From Anthoceros angustus (taxonomy: Eukaryota > Streptophyta > Anthocerotopsida > Anthocerotales > Anthocerotaceae): a stretch of 64,000 nucleotides of DNA. Positions 46,553 to 58,318 of this stretch are shown here, piece after piece; within the stretch, counting starts at the first letter, position 1; the number at the start of each line of letters is the position of its first letter. Made by a program: the position numbers and the translations under genes. Location of the stretch: contig MU008171.1 in NCBI GenBank assembly GCA_010909165.1, positions 1,302,001 to 1,366,000 on the forward strand, given 5' to 3'. The notes beneath the pieces were generated by a model, which worked only from the letters and a program-made list of their open reading frames with translations, was not told the DNA's origin and searched no databases.

Positions 46553-47340
46553 CCACCTACACAAATCCCATGGCTCGCTCATATTGTGGGCTACTTCATT
46601 TCCTTCGTGTCCAGCACCATGCCTTCCTCCTTTCCTAAATGCATAGATCACCTTGCCTTGACGAGTGGCCATGCCCTTCTTGGTTTTCCCACCACGCTCA
46701 CCGGGTAGTGGGGTAACTTGTCTCCCTTGCGAATGGTGACCGGCTGCCCCGACCTGTGATGTCATCTACACAAGGCTGCTTCCGTATCATTAACCGCCGG
46801 TGATGCCTTAGGTTGTCACACCGCCCACATTAGTCCGTGGTTACGCACCCGATGTGCATATGAGCCGGCCGCACAAAGATCCACACTAAGCTCTTCCCCA
46901 GCCAACTTCTCGAAGTTGCCCATATTGTTTCCGAACACCCTCACGTCACGAAAGCACCACACACGCCAAGCACACATACCAAATAGGGTTGTCGCTTGCA
47001 CTTCAAGATCCGAATGACTTCCACCGCTAGTTCCATGCCATTCGAGCCACGGCCACCAAAAGTTTTGCATTCCATCCCGCAATCAACATATCCACTGCAC
47101 CCAATGGCTTCAATTTGACGCTTCCTACCAATAAGATATCGCAGTAGCACCGCTGCATCCTTGATTGCCTCTCGCCATCAACGCGGGGTACTCCTTTGCA
47201 CCGAATGATTCTCGGTCCCGCCACCGTGACGCGCCTTTCATCCAAATTTCACATGTGTATTTTTTTATCCAAATGCCACCTCAAAGATCGCCTAACCTTG
47301 TCGATCCCGAGCAAAGCTCCATCGATGAATGCCCCGCCCG
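46553..47340 (-). pseudogene. C5-DNA methyltransferase-like domain, element A copy 2
   Basis: Same ordered blocks as copy 1: MELCSG near 47315, motif IV split by an indel (CSGYVDCGM / MLIAGW...), FGNNMGNFEKLAGEELSVD and GSYAHRVRN in the frames around 46950-46860, and the region before the B insertion reading VAHNMSEPWD. Shared with copy 1 by duplication. Confidence 0.6.
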
Positions 47341-47669
47341 CTTCCATCGAATCACTTTATTGTTGATCCGGCAGCTTTTAGCCGGATTCAAAACCGCATC
47401 TTCTGTAGGCTGCCTCGGGCACACACGTTAAGGGACACTCCCGAGCCCCTCCTGGATGTGTTCTCGTGGCCGCACCAATCACGGGTGTTCCCGACATGTG
47501 CAAGCACCTCTCGTGGTCATCCAAGTCTCTTCCTCATCGCTCTTCTGCTTCCCACACACCCCGTGAACGCCTCAACAAGCATGCGGTGACCGCACGGCTG
47601 TTTTTCCCGCCTCCTCATGCTTTTTAATTATGGCTATGTGCGAAGTCCCCTGCCTCGCCATCATGTCTC

Positions 47670-48725
47670 AGAATGCCACCGAATGTAGTGGGTCTACTCC
47701 CATTGTCGGTCCGTGTGGCGCCCAAGCAAAGACATCATAATGTCTTGCGTTAGATACCAAGCAATGAACCTCAATGACCAAGCATCCTCGTGTCCGGCTT
47801 GAGCTCTATGCGAATCGGATCCCGTGGTGATCCCCATCACTTGCTCTTGGTACCTGTGGACGTGGTGATGCGACCTCACATGGCCTCTTCCATATCCTCA
47901 CCGTATACTAAACTCCTTTTGTGTCAATGACCAAGTTTTAACTGCTGGCCGTTGTCTTCCTTGAATTCTCGGCCTTACGCTTATTGTGAGAGCTCGAGCT
48001 TTCACCGCTCAGCAACGCTTGGTCTCCCACTTCTCAAAGATTTCATCCACGCATTTCCACACCTCATCATCCACCTTTGCAACATAATAATAAAGGTCCG
48101 CTGTCCACGAGGCGGTGATAATCGACCTTAGGTCCATGCTTACCGCATCCCACTTGGGAACCCCGCCAGCCAAGCATATATCTCCAACTTCCAGCCTAAG
48201 TCACACTTCACCCCATCAACTAGCCTCGGCCTTCATCTCGCTTTGATGTACCTCACACGGTTGATGAAAGTAAAAATCTTCCTAGCATCCGCAATGGTGT
48301 TGTGATCAGTGGCAACCTCATCTCCTCATGTGTGAGGCCAGCAATAACATATGCATCCATCCACCTATACTCTTGAACCAATGGATACATGTCGGCTAGT
48401 CTAGATCTGGCCTGGAAGGAATGATTCCCTCCCAATACATAAAATTTGTAAACCCCCCATTCCACCTTATCCATGTCAAAGAAGTTCTTGTTGGGACATC
48501 ATGGGTCTATACGACAATCATTGGCAAAGACACCAACCACCACCCACGTGGAATGCTTCATCTTTTACATCAAAGCCTCCACTCAAGCCAGTCTAGCTTA
48601 CGCTTGAACCGACAAAGTTCTTCCGGCGATCTACAACTGATGGATGCAGCTTTAACGTGGACTCCTGCACTCTTTCCCGCAATTGCCTCTTGATGAGAAT
48701 CATATACAAGCTCAAGCAATATGTG
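47670..48725 (-). pseudogene. Element A Gag and protease, copy 2
   Basis: Gag-like frame at 48474-48253 (YPLVQEYRWMDAYVIAGLTH) and protease region with degraded frames around 47879-47694. It is collinear with copy 1, but extra indels break the YDVLLGAD frame. Confidence 0.5.
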
Positions 48726-49679
48726 TTGCATTACATTCATAATAGAAAGTACATGCCTTTATGTAGGCAAGGTTGTTGTAACCAATAAGTGGTTGTAACA
48801 ACTAACCAATTAAATAACTACTAAAAGAAACTACCTAGAGCCCTAAGGACTAAATTAATTATTAAGTGCTAGGTGCCCTAGTGAAGAGTGCCTAATAGTA
48901 AGCTATTTTATCACTCCCACTCACTATGAACTAGGGTGATTTTCCGACTAAAAAAGAGGTCAAGGAAAACTAGTCTAGCAAAAACTAGTCCCTAACTAAA
49001 CTTTACTTAAAAGCATAAAGTAAAACTTAAACTAAAAACTGAAAGTAATAATCACTATTAAAATAAATCCCACTTAAGGAGAACTGTGGTGAGAAACTAA
49101 TAACCCAACTTAAGTAATTAGGTTGAATTAAAACTAATTAAATTGTATTTAAAGGAATTTATATAGGGAAATTCCAGAAAATAGCCTAATTTCCGAAAAG
49201 GAAAATCAAAAGGATAATAGGTAATACCCTCCTTCCTCCACTTCGCGACTCGATAAAAAGTTTTGGTGGTGGTACATGCAGTCCGATGGCGATGGCAGAG
49301 GGATGGCCACCGCAGCAGGCGCCCAATCCCCGCCCACGGGAGGAGGCGCCACGCAGCACCATCGCGCCTCGCCCAGAGCCCCGCCTCTCTCCGCCACGCG
49401 CCGCGCCGTAGGTCAGGCACGCCTTCCGCCTAACTGTCCAATCCGGCCCCGGCGCGCGACGCCCACGCTTTGCTGGGCGCCACAAGAAGGACAGAGGGCG
49501 CCCCCACCACGATGCCCATAGTCGATATGAAGAGCCTCTCCACACCTCACTGCATTTCGCACTTTCGTAAAGAAACCTCGCATCTATCATTGATCCGACT
49601 CATCCTCGGAGGATGAAGTCAAAATGTATGCCTAAGGATGCTATTTATATATTTACTATATTTATTTTCTCAAAGACAT

Positions 49680-50215
49680 ATGAGGAGGGCGCCCAAGGCC
49701 CATGGGGGGTGTGTTAGGGCCGGCCGGGCGCCTATGGCCAAGGCATGGCGTAGGTAGGGGGCGCTGCACCCAAGGGAGGGCAGGCGTCAGGGGCGCCGCC
49801 GGCCGCCCATGGGCAAGGTGTGTTAGGGGAGGGCGCACGAACGGCGACACAAGGTGGTGGGGAGGACGCCGGCCGGGCCGCGCCATGGGCGGTGTGGGAG
49901 GGCGCCGGCCGTCATGAGCAGAGCATCTGGGGGAGGCACCCGGGCCGGGCCTCCCCTAGCTCCACCTCCCGCACTGACGGGTGGTGCAGGAGGCGCGGCC
50001 GGGCCGCGCCCGCCTCACAGATCGCCTGTAGGGCCCACGGGTGGCAGAGGAGGGCGCCGGCGCCTCCGCCACGCCAACCACCAGTGGGCAACGGTGGGCG
50101 CTTAGCGAGGGCGCCCGACCGCCGGCGCCTCCTCCACGCGCCACCCGCTTGGGTCTACGATGGGTGGTGCGTGAGGGAGGCGGCGGCCGCTCACGCCTCC
50201 GCTCGCGCCTCCACC
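49680..50215. repeat. GC-rich block 4
   Basis: Counterpart of block 2 in unit 2, with the same flanks (tatttattttctcaaagaca on the left, gacgtgaaactgatgctagg on the right). Confidence 0.7.
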
Positions 50216-50224
50216 ACGGGCATT

Positions 50225-50736
50225 GACGTGAAACTGATGCTAGGAACTAACTCTAGAAGCTAGGGCTTAGCAAGTAGGTTTTGTTAGCTTAGTTTAACTG
50301 GTACCGAGCATTACTAAATGCCCTTAAACAGAAAGTCGGAAATAACCCGCAAAATGGCCAAGCTTGGGCCAGTCTCCTCTCACACGGTGGGAGAAAGCGT
50401 ATATGATCACTCCAATCCAAGAGGATGCACCAAGAGTGGTGGTGCATCGTATCACGACGCAAGGTGGTTGCAAGGCGGTTATGGAGCACAAGACCAAGGC
50501 GGCGGAAGGCGCTTGTCAAGTCCCTAGGAGGAACGCTAGCTAAACACACGCAATTTTGTTGTTGTCGAATTTCTAGGTCAGAATGCAAAGACCTGTGTAT
50601 GCGCTGCTCAAAGATTGTGGCAATGTGTAATGTGTGTTCATGGGACTTATCAGCTCTAGGCAGCCCGTGTAGGGCAGCCCTTTAATTTTCTCGAATCGAA
50701 GTGAGCATCAAGACATGTGAGCGCCCGGTGCATGTC
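50225..50736 (+). repeat. Y segment, candidate 5' LTR of C
   Basis: Collinear with 30008-30517 and 58319-58820, starting gacgtgaaac(t/c)gatgctagg and ending gcatgtc. Sequence similarity stops at both ends when compared with 58319-58820, as expected for an LTR pair. Confidence 0.5.
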
Positions 50737-51159
50737 TACTTTACAACCGCTCGAGAAGCATTCAACTTGATTCTGCCTTGGCCTGGAGCAGGAGGAGTCT
50801 GCACCCACGGGTCAGCTTGACCCCCTATGGGCTTGACGTGGTGTGCATTTTGCTAGGGTTTCGTGCATGGTCGATTGTCAGGACTTGTTGGGTTTTACGG
50901 CTCAAGGGTGCTGGGTGCGGATTTTCCAGGCCAGCTGTGTGCCCGCTGCCGCACAACTCAAGGCCCTCTCATAATTTTTGAGTCCTCCCATGTCTCAACC
51001 GCAGCAAGTTTCCACGGCCGTCCAGAGCTCATAGCGATCGCCACACGAGGTTGCTTTCAATTTGCATACCATCTTGTTTGCCTCGTTGAGACGAATCCGT
51101 TGGTATCATTTTTGTCTACTTTCGAGTGAGAAACAGGTGGACTGAATGCCTGGGAGAAG

Positions 51160-51483
51160 TTGATCACTAAGGGTTTTAGTTGGGGAATTTGGCTATGTGC
51201 ACCAACACTTCTCTTGTCGGGTAGGTGCTGGGTCTTGTACAGCACGAGCACGAGGAGTGAGTCGCTGAACAGGCTGAGGATTCTCGCGGTGAGTGAGGCA
51301 TCGAAAAAGCTTGAGGTAGGGGAGGATCCGAGTTGCGATTGGCGTGTTCGGTTTGTGTTTCACACCGATTCGCAGCTAAGGTTTTCCTCCGCACCGACAA
51401 TTGATGCTGGCTTCCTTGACTCATCGGCCGATTACATGGGGCATGCCACCGTGAAGAGGGAGATAGCCCACTGCATCGCTTGA
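51160..51483 (+). CDS. 107-codon open frame in C leader, second copy
   Basis: Gives the same residues as 31402-31725, although surrounding element frames are broken. It lies about 0.4 kb downstream of Y and upstream of the recognisable Gag. No domain is recognised. Confidence 0.3.
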   Translation: MITKGFSWGIWLCAPTLLLSGRCWVLYSTSTRSESLNRLRILAVSEASKKLEVGEDPSCDWRVRFVFHTDSQLRFSSAPTIDAGFLDSSADYMGHATVKREIAHCIA

Positions 51484-51919
51484 ACGAGGGACGTGCCACC
51501 TGTGGTTTTCGTGAGAAGGAGAAGGGCACCACACAAGATTTGTCCTTAGAGGACCTACCAGCAGGAGCCCGGACAAGGATCCTTTGGCACCAGGGGTTAG
51601 CTGGTCCCCACTTACCTTGTGCAGTGACTATAAGGAGGAGCAGGTGCAGTGGGAGTGCACCGCTGGAGGGTCGGGATTAGGCCTTTCCTCGTGGCTCGCC
51701 CGCATTTATCATGTAAGACCTGTGGCAAGAGGACCTGCCCTGTGATTCCGACACGATGGAAGGAGGGCCAAATGGCTGAGAAATTCGGGCCAGAACACAA
51801 TCGTTGAGGGATTTTAGGAGTCAATGAGGCAATTAGGGTCAAGTTCAAACATGGGGCGATAACCACCTCTACATGTTCGAATCTATCAAGATACATGGTG
51901 ATGAGGCCTCGGATTTGTA

Positions 51920-52664
51920 TGAAGCCCACCAAGCGAGCCGACCTCAACTACTACCGCCTCCAATCCATTATTCCAAGGGCACTGCAGATGGATAATGCCA
52001 AGTCGGGTCAAGTGATGCACCACAGCCATATCTGGCAGTGCCGCCACTTGCCCGCCACCCACCGTGATGCCTCCTCTCACGGCCACAGAGGACACACCAC
52101 GCAGGGATTGATGAATTCATACACACCCCCAAATATGCCAACCTGTGGAAGAGTTCATGAAGATCCTCGAGAAGGCTTTTCCACTCAAGACTGAGAAGAT
52201 TGGAGTCAAGCTTTGCACGGGAAAGGGAGACACCCAGATGTGTTTCCGTAGGTCGCAAAAGCGAGATGGGACCTGCATGCTCTGCACAAGAAGCGTGGAG
52301 AAATTCCTCACCTTGAGGGTGATCACCGTTTACCATGTTGTCCTCACTTGTGGATAAGTATGGCGATGCCTATACTTTGCAGCACATGAGGAAGCGGAGA
52401 AGAAAGAGATTGCTTACTGCCTTCTCCTCCAAGCATTCCAAGGCCTTCCACCATTATCAAGGCATGTTTTCAAGCAAGGTCACGCCTGGGAACTTCTTCA
52501 AGGACTACACCAGCTAAGCGCCAAGGCGGAGCAATGAGGATCATAGCCACATGGCCACCATGTGCAACCATTGTGGCGCCGAGCACATCTCACCGAATTG
52601 CAAGTGCCACCTAAGGCCTCTTTGCACTCATTGTCAAAAGAATGGTCATGTGAGCACCGTGCTT
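51920..52664 (+). pseudogene. Element C Gag with zinc knuckles
   Basis: Plus frames include LNYYRLQSIIP, FMKILEKAFPLKTEKIGVKL and FHHYQGMFSSKVTPGNFF, then a nucleocapsid-like Cys/His region. The first knuckle is CNHCGAEHISPNC (one residue shorter than CX2CX4HX4C); the second begins CTHCQKNGHVST, with its last Cys in a shifted frame. Gag assembles the particle and packages RNA. Confidence 0.6.
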
Positions 52665-53199
52665 TCAACTTCACCCCGAGAGGAGATACCGTGGCAGATC
52701 ACCTGGAGATGCTACTAGCATCAAGACAAGCAGGAGCAACTCCGCACTGGGACTCTAAGAGCAAGCAATGAGGAGAAAGCGAAAGCCAAGGTTGCAAACG
52801 CGACAAGATGACGCCGGAGGCCACGGTGGCGCCTTGGAAGACAGTGGCACGCTTACAACCAGCCTCGAAAGCTGGTGGAGCTAAGCTCGCAGGGTCGCAG
52901 AGGTTCTGATGAAACAATGGAGAAGATTATGGACACCCACATGAGGTGTTGATGCGCTTGCCTCGTGACAAGCTAAGGGAAGATGTGCCACTACATGGGT
53001 TGGGCATGCCATTAATCTTGGCCCTGACATCGTGTTAGCAAATGGGCCCATCACTGCGAGGAGCAAGGCAGCAATGCCTCAATCCTTTATGCCCTTACAC
53101 TGAACCGCCATCCCATTACGGGGGCGGATACATCTTCACTCCGGTGACAAGACAGAGCCAATGCAGACAGATGAGGCAGCTCGCTTTAGGGCAATTGTA

Positions 53200-53420
53200 C
53201 ATGATGCCCCTTTGGTCACACATGAGCGGCAAAGACGGTTGTTGCACCATTAATGTCCTTGCGGACATGGGCATGACCAGGAACGTCTCCAAAGAATCCG
53301 CAGACACAGTCACGTTGCTCATGTGCCGGAGATTTGGTAGTCGTCCGGGGACTTGTTCCTTTCCGGATCACCGTAGTAAATTCAGTGGAGCCCGTGGATG
53401 CTTCCATTGCAAATGACCAT
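53200..53420 (+). pseudogene. Element C protease region
   Basis: The frame reads TINVLADMGMTRNVSKESA, resembling a retropepsin active site with D-T-G replaced by D-M-G, followed in a neighbouring frame by FRITVVNSVEPVDASIA. Position between the zinc knuckles and the methyltransferase/RT region supports the call; the motif itself is weak. Confidence 0.4.
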
Positions 53421-54109
53421 GATCAATTTCTGTGGTCAGCCGAGCATCCACGCATCCAGCCTACCAACAGTGCGAATGCGAGTGAGTAACGCATGGTAGA
53501 CAACCGAGAGGACGGGTCACCAACTACCGTGCACCTGTGGTGGTGCTGGATACCGCGCCACCACCATTATGGCAGGCCGGCAAAGACGGCTTGGTTTGCA
53601 GTGGAGAAGCACCGCAAATCCCCATGGAACATCCGCGCCTGGGCCGTGGAGCCTGTGTGGCGAGACTTGAGCTGTGCACATCACATTGAATCCAGCTCAT
53701 CGGATGCCATGACCATGTCTCGCCGTGCTTGGTGACCACGGCCACAAACTACGACGCTAGATGAGGAGTTTCTTTTCCCACCGGCGAGGGAGTGGATAAT
53801 TGACGAGCAGCCTTCTATCGGCCCGACCGGCGCAGGAGGACGGCTAGCACATATTCCCTTGACTTGCAGGTGGCCACGAGATCATCACGTTAGTGGTGTG
53901 CCATGCTAGCAAGGAGCCCGTGCAATGCCGTGAAGCTAGTCCAAGATGCTAACCAGCAAGATGCACAATCTTGAAGCGATGACGCCATTCCCCCATGGAT
54001 CTCACAGCTTGCAACATGCCCTTGCACAACCCGATCATCCAGGTGCTCACGCAAAAGATGTAAGAGACAGAGTGCAGTGATGCACTTGTTGATTCAGTGT
54101 TAACAGCCC
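53421..54109 (+). other. Element C linker between protease and methyltransferase
   Basis: Element-internal sequence with short plus-strand frames (for example 53493-53735) and no domain I recognise. Frames such as HHYGRPAKTAWFAVEKHRKS suggest former coding. The minus-strand frames are shadows. Confidence 0.4.
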
Positions 54110-55030
54110 CACTCAAGATCGAGTGCCGGATCACAATGTGATTACATGGGCGCCATCGTTCAGACCGGTGGTAGAACTCTTTGGCGGGATCAGATCTGGA
54201 GGCTCTCTTGATGATGGATCGCATACCGATACGTGTATTGTGACAATGATGTCACAAAGACGCCGTATCGCAGAAGTTCAGCAAGGGCTGCATGAGCGTT
54301 TTCCACAAAGAATCGCCCTTGGAGGCCTATCAGGTGCTTTCACCGCCTACCGCAGGATGTCCGTTACATTCAAGAAGGCCACATTCGTGCCTTGGGAAAT
54401 GTGGATATGGTGATTCCGGGAATGCTGTGGGTTCTCCCCGGGCATGGAGCCGGGTCTACAAGATGCACGCCTGTGGTCGCTCGTGGATCTACATCAGTCC
54501 TCACATGGGCTCAATACAACCCATGTGTGCTTACCTCCTTGAGAATACACCGGCACTTGAGAGCACATGTGCAACAGACATGGCCGTGGTTCAAGATTAT
54601 GCCGGGCCTCCCATCCGTTAGATGCGGCCTGTGGGCGCTTTGCTCACTCACCGAGGAATTATCGACCAACTTGGTCCCCGCCTCCAGACTGGCTTTGCGT
54701 GGCACACAGTGGACCCGTCCTTGCTTCAATGGTGCCGGAGGATCATCACCAGCCAGGCTTGTTACCGCTGAGCGGGCGCCTTGGTTCAAAACCAACACAC
54801 CGGCCACCTCGCAGACCGCCACCGTTAGCTTTCGTTCATTCGCTTACAGTGGCGAGGGGGGCCCGCTGAACACCAACGCAGCAGTGGGAGGAACCCACCG
54901 GCCGGAGCGAACGCATTATGGGCTTTCACCCCATTCTGCCAGCCCTACTGGTTACACCACCAATAAGCGGCTCTAGGCAGCCATGGATGTTCACGCACTC
55001 ACGTGGTTAGTGAGTCTGCTTGGCCCACGC
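54110..55030 (+). pseudogene. C5-DNA methyltransferase-like domain in element C
   Basis: Ordered C5-methyltransferase motifs: motif I VVELFGGI (54168-54191, followed by SG and, in the next frame, LEALL); motif II YCDND (54236-54250); DVRYIQEGHIRALGNVDMVI (about 54354-54415); motif IV ECCGFSP.MEPGLQDAR (from about 54419, one frame off from DMVI, catalytic Cys in ECC); motif VI YLLENTP (ENT at 54541-54549); FRSFAYSGEG near 54835; and a motif X-like W.EP...ER..MGF region near 54880-54935. A tail reads DVHALTWLVSL. Such enzymes transfer methyl from SAM to cytosine C5. All motifs are present but distributed over frames, so this copy cannot make the full domain unless the indels are sequencing errors. 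Confidence 0.8.
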
Positions 55031-55339
55031 TCGCTTAGCCATGGTACCAGCCCATCACAAGATGTGTCCAAATGACGCAGCTTCATCTCCCTTTTCTCGG
55101 ATATGCATACATGCCTGGCCGGATGGATGGGGGGTGGAGGGTGTCCGTGGCCCTGTGTTTTTTCCGCCTCCAGCCAGAGAGGCTTAGATGATCCAGTCCC
55201 GCAAAGCCTAAGCTAAATGCCGAGACTTTCCTGGCGCATGGGGATGGATCGACGATGGGCGTAAGACACGCATCCACACTCTCCCGCTCAAGTATCGGAT
55301 CGCTGGTTTTACCATGAAGGACCTCAAGCGCCGCAATGT

Positions 55340-56050
55340 GATCAGATTTTGGATCAACTCGACAGCAGTGAGCCCATCTACCGCCGCCAGTTGAGCAAGA
55401 CGGAGGAGATGGTCGATGCTAGGTGTCGTGAGCTTTGTGGCTTATCCGGCTATCCAAAGTATTATGTCAAAAGAATCGCATGCCGCTTAAAGAAGGATGC
55501 CAAGGGCGTGGACGGAGAACGGATGTGTGGGACTATCGTCCCATCAATGCCGTCACAGGATCGGTACCCAATCACCCCGGAGGAGATATTTGACAAGATT
55601 ACGCCTGCCTTCTTCTACTTTGGACCTTCGTGGTTTTAACGATTCCGCTGCGTAAGAGGACATCAAGAAGACCGCTTCACGGGTCCCAATATGGGAATGG
55701 CTGGTGATGCCATTCGGTTCAAGAACGCACCCGCCACTTTTCGGTGATGGATCCGGTTTTACCGGATGTGCCAACTTGTTGTGCTATATCGACGACGCGG
55801 TTCACAAGACGCCTTTGAGGATCACCGGCACACTTAGAGGAGCTGCCCAGAGGCTAAGGAAGGCAGAGCTCACATGTCACCCGTCCAAATGTGAATTTGG
55901 AATGAACACTGGCATATTTAGGTCACGAATCGTGCCTAACGGGTGATGCCCCACTCACCAAGGTACAGCTATCCTGCAGTGAAGGAGCCCACCAACGTGT
56001 CACCTTGCGTGCCTTTCTTGGGTTATGCAACTATTATAGGTTTACAATTT
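55340..56050 (+). pseudogene. Element C reverse transcriptase
   Basis: The open frame 55349-55639 contains RRQLSKTEEMVD, RMCG...INAV-like text and DRYPITPEEIFDKI. Then come a shifted LDLRGFN, MPFG/KNAPATF, and the YIDD box with codons at 55785-55796 (CYIDDAV), then CHPSKCEFGM and RIVPNG and a LGLCNYYRF-type connection near 56015-56045. This is the standard gypsy RT order. Confidence 0.8.
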
Positions 56051-56269
56051 CACCAATTGTAAACCCTTGAATGACATGTTGAGGAAAGACGTGGAATGGG
56101 CATGGATGAGTTGGCGCAGCAAGCTTTTGACATGTTGAAGGAGCAATTGACCAGGTCACCACCATGGCTAGGCCGATTTTAGCAAGCCATTTGTGTTACA
56201 CACCGATTGAGTCTCGGGACTTGGCGGTGCTTGCACAAGAGGATGAGGCAAGGAGCGCGTGATCGCTAT

Positions 56270-56540
56270 GCCTCGAGGAGTAATAACCGAGCGGAGGCCA
56301 CCACAGCAGTGAGGGGAGTGCCTCGCTGCTTGGGCCGTTGCCACTTCCGCCCATATTTGTATGGTGCTTTAAGCTAGTGATCGATCATCGCCCATTGAAA
56401 TGGCTGATGACTAACACAAAATTGAGTGGGAAGTCGCTCACCGGGCCATGATACTTCAAGATTATGACTTCCTGTGGAGCAGGCCGAGTGACACACAAAA
56501 TGCGACATGCTATCTAGAAATCCGGATGCAGAAGCAGATG
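56270..56540 (+). pseudogene. Element C RNase H
   Basis: Plus frames give CLAA.WAVA (near 56325), then a DHRPLKWLMT-type stretch (near 56385), MILQDYDFLWSRPSD (near 56450) and NA.ML/SRNPDAEAD. This is the usual end of a gypsy RNase H, with frame breaks between blocks. Confidence 0.65.
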
Positions 56541-56829
56541 TCACCGAGGCTAGGGGACCATGAGGAGGAGATTGGTGCCGATGTCATGTCGCGCTTTTGT
56601 TGCCATGACCGCCTTGGATGATTGGTTTGCTTTCAAATTAATGCAAAGGACATTTGGGAAGATGTGAATGCTCTTCAAGATTTGCACTGAAGTATGGACG
56701 AGGCCCGACCCACCGAAAAGAACAGGTGCAGCAGTCAATAAGACTATTGGCGTGATGGCTACATGATTCAAGTCGGGCAATGGTGTCGAGCGCTTGGTGC
56801 CACCACCGTGATAGGGTGACTGATACGCC

Positions 56830-57800
56830 GTGTGCACGACGACATGGTCACTTTGGTGTGAAGCGGACTTCACCGCTCACACCTCATTTTTATTGGTATG
56901 GGATGCAACCAGAGAATGTGGCTCCGTGAGCCTTGTGACCGAGTCAAGGCCTCCTTTACTATGCAAAGACCCGGTTCCACCCTCCGCCCATCATGGGCTT
57001 GTTCACCGGTCCTGACCTCATTGGAGAATTGACTAGGACGCCGAGAGGCAATGTCTACATACTTGTCATGATGGAGCATTTCTCCAAATGGGTGGAGGTT
57101 GTGGCTCTATCGATAAGTCCTCAAAGCACGCCCTGCATTTTTGCACACGTGCTTAGCCGCCGGTAGTCAGGCCGAGTGCCCGACCGACTGTGGCTCGAGT
57201 TTAGAGGGAATTTCGTGACCTTTTAGATGTTGCGCTTATCGATCACAAAGTGACTAGCAGGACCATCCTCGTGATGGCTGAAAGGATGGTCCGCACCATC
57301 AAACTGAGAAAGTTATGCTTGCAGTGGAAAGGAGGATTGGGACCTCATGCCGCCCTACATCGCTATGGGCTACCGCATGAGTAAACATGCAGCCTTGGCA
57401 CACTTCTCCCTTACTTCTTGCTTTTGGTCGTGAGCCGCCGAGTACAATAGCTAAGAAGATGGGAGGTGGTACACTTGATGATCCCGCCACATGGGCTCGA
57501 GTGATTGGGGAGCGCACTATTTCGGCAGTGTTATGCCAATGGCTATGGCCAACCTCAACATAGCTCAAGACCGGATTCCTTACAGATGCGACATAGCAGT
57601 CATTCAGCCCAAGTCAAGAAATTCCATTGGGATTTCGATACTTGCAAAGGCAAACTGTGGACACCTTTGACATCGCTAGCAGACATGTGCCGAGGGTGCA
57701 GAAGTTAGGCCCAATGGAGTGCTGATTTTGCGGTGGCTCGATGGTAGGACTATTGCACATACCAAGAACTGCGCCCGCCACTTACCTAATTTGGACCCCA
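56830..57800 (+). pseudogene. Element C integrase
   Basis: The His/Cys domain is visible in pieces near 56880-56960 (YGMQ, C.RVKASFTMQ). The core begins DLIGELTRTPRGNVYILVMM and continues EHFSKWVEVVAL (57015-57110, includes the first catalytic Asp). Then come EFRGNFVTF (near 57210), IDHKV and MAERMVRTIK. The C-terminal end reads RVQKLGPNGVLILRWLDG and HTKNCARHLPNLDP (57690-57800), typical of plant gypsy integrase tails. Confidence 0.8.
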
Positions 57801-57939
57801 TGGATAACAGCTGGATTCCACCGCGACTACCCGCAGTTTGTGGGAGGATGATGATGAGGAGCTTATGCTTCCGTGACGGATGCAATGGGGTTTTCATTTG
57901 TTTTGCCTTACCCTCCGCCGCAGTCGCTCGAGCAACTCG

Positions 57940-58060
57940 TATTGTGCAAAGTGTGCTGGAAATGTCGTGGATGACTGCTTGATTTTATACCATGTGATGT
58001 TGGTGTGATGGAATTGTGTGGACCTTTTGTTTGCTAGACGCACCAAGCTTTCCATTGTGA
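57940..58060 (+). pseudogene. PHD-like zinc finger at C-terminus of element C
   Basis: After the integrase, one frame reads LCKVC (57945-57959) and the neighbouring frame DDCLIL, then CDVGVMELCGP. Together these resemble the C..C...LILCD.C..GWH..C core of a PHD finger, as in element A. Two 1-2 nt shifts are needed and the last Cys pair is not seen, so the call is tentative. Confidence 0.4.
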
Positions 58061-58180
58061 ATGCGGCCGCAGGAGTTCTAGGATTCTTGCTGGCCTCATT
58101 CTTGGTTCCATGTGGCATTTGTTTCACGCTGCGATGCCTTGTTTCTTTCTTTCCGATTGTTTCGCCTGCCCATCACCGGG

Positions 58181-58318
58181 GTATAGGTAGAATTTTAGCA
58201 CTTTTCTTTTGTTTGGCCTCGACAGCCCTCTTTTCCCTTGCAGAAGGCCGGGTGAAAACCAGAAGAAGTGTGAGTGTCGGCTGGTTTTGTACCGATGATG
58301 AAGACGCACGATACCGAC
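58181..58318 (+). repeat. X direct repeat, left copy
   Basis: About 140 bp (gtataggtagaattttagca ... gatgaagacgcacga) that recurs at 58825-58975, bracketing the 3' Y segment. Confidence 0.7.

Larger units (their letters stand above)
35226..49250 (-). mobile_element. Ty3/gypsy element A, copy 2 (interrupted by B)
   Basis: Same layout as copy 1, offset by about 20.3 kb. From high coordinate: AT-rich leader 49250-48726 (TATA at 49168-49156), gag about 48725-48030, protease about 48000-47670, methyltransferase-like about 47340-46553 and 39159-39040, RT about 39000-37960, integrase about 37335-36366 and PHD about 36260-36090. The B insertion is at exactly the same base with the same AAGTG duplication, so the composite was duplicated after B inserted. 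Confidence 0.8.
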
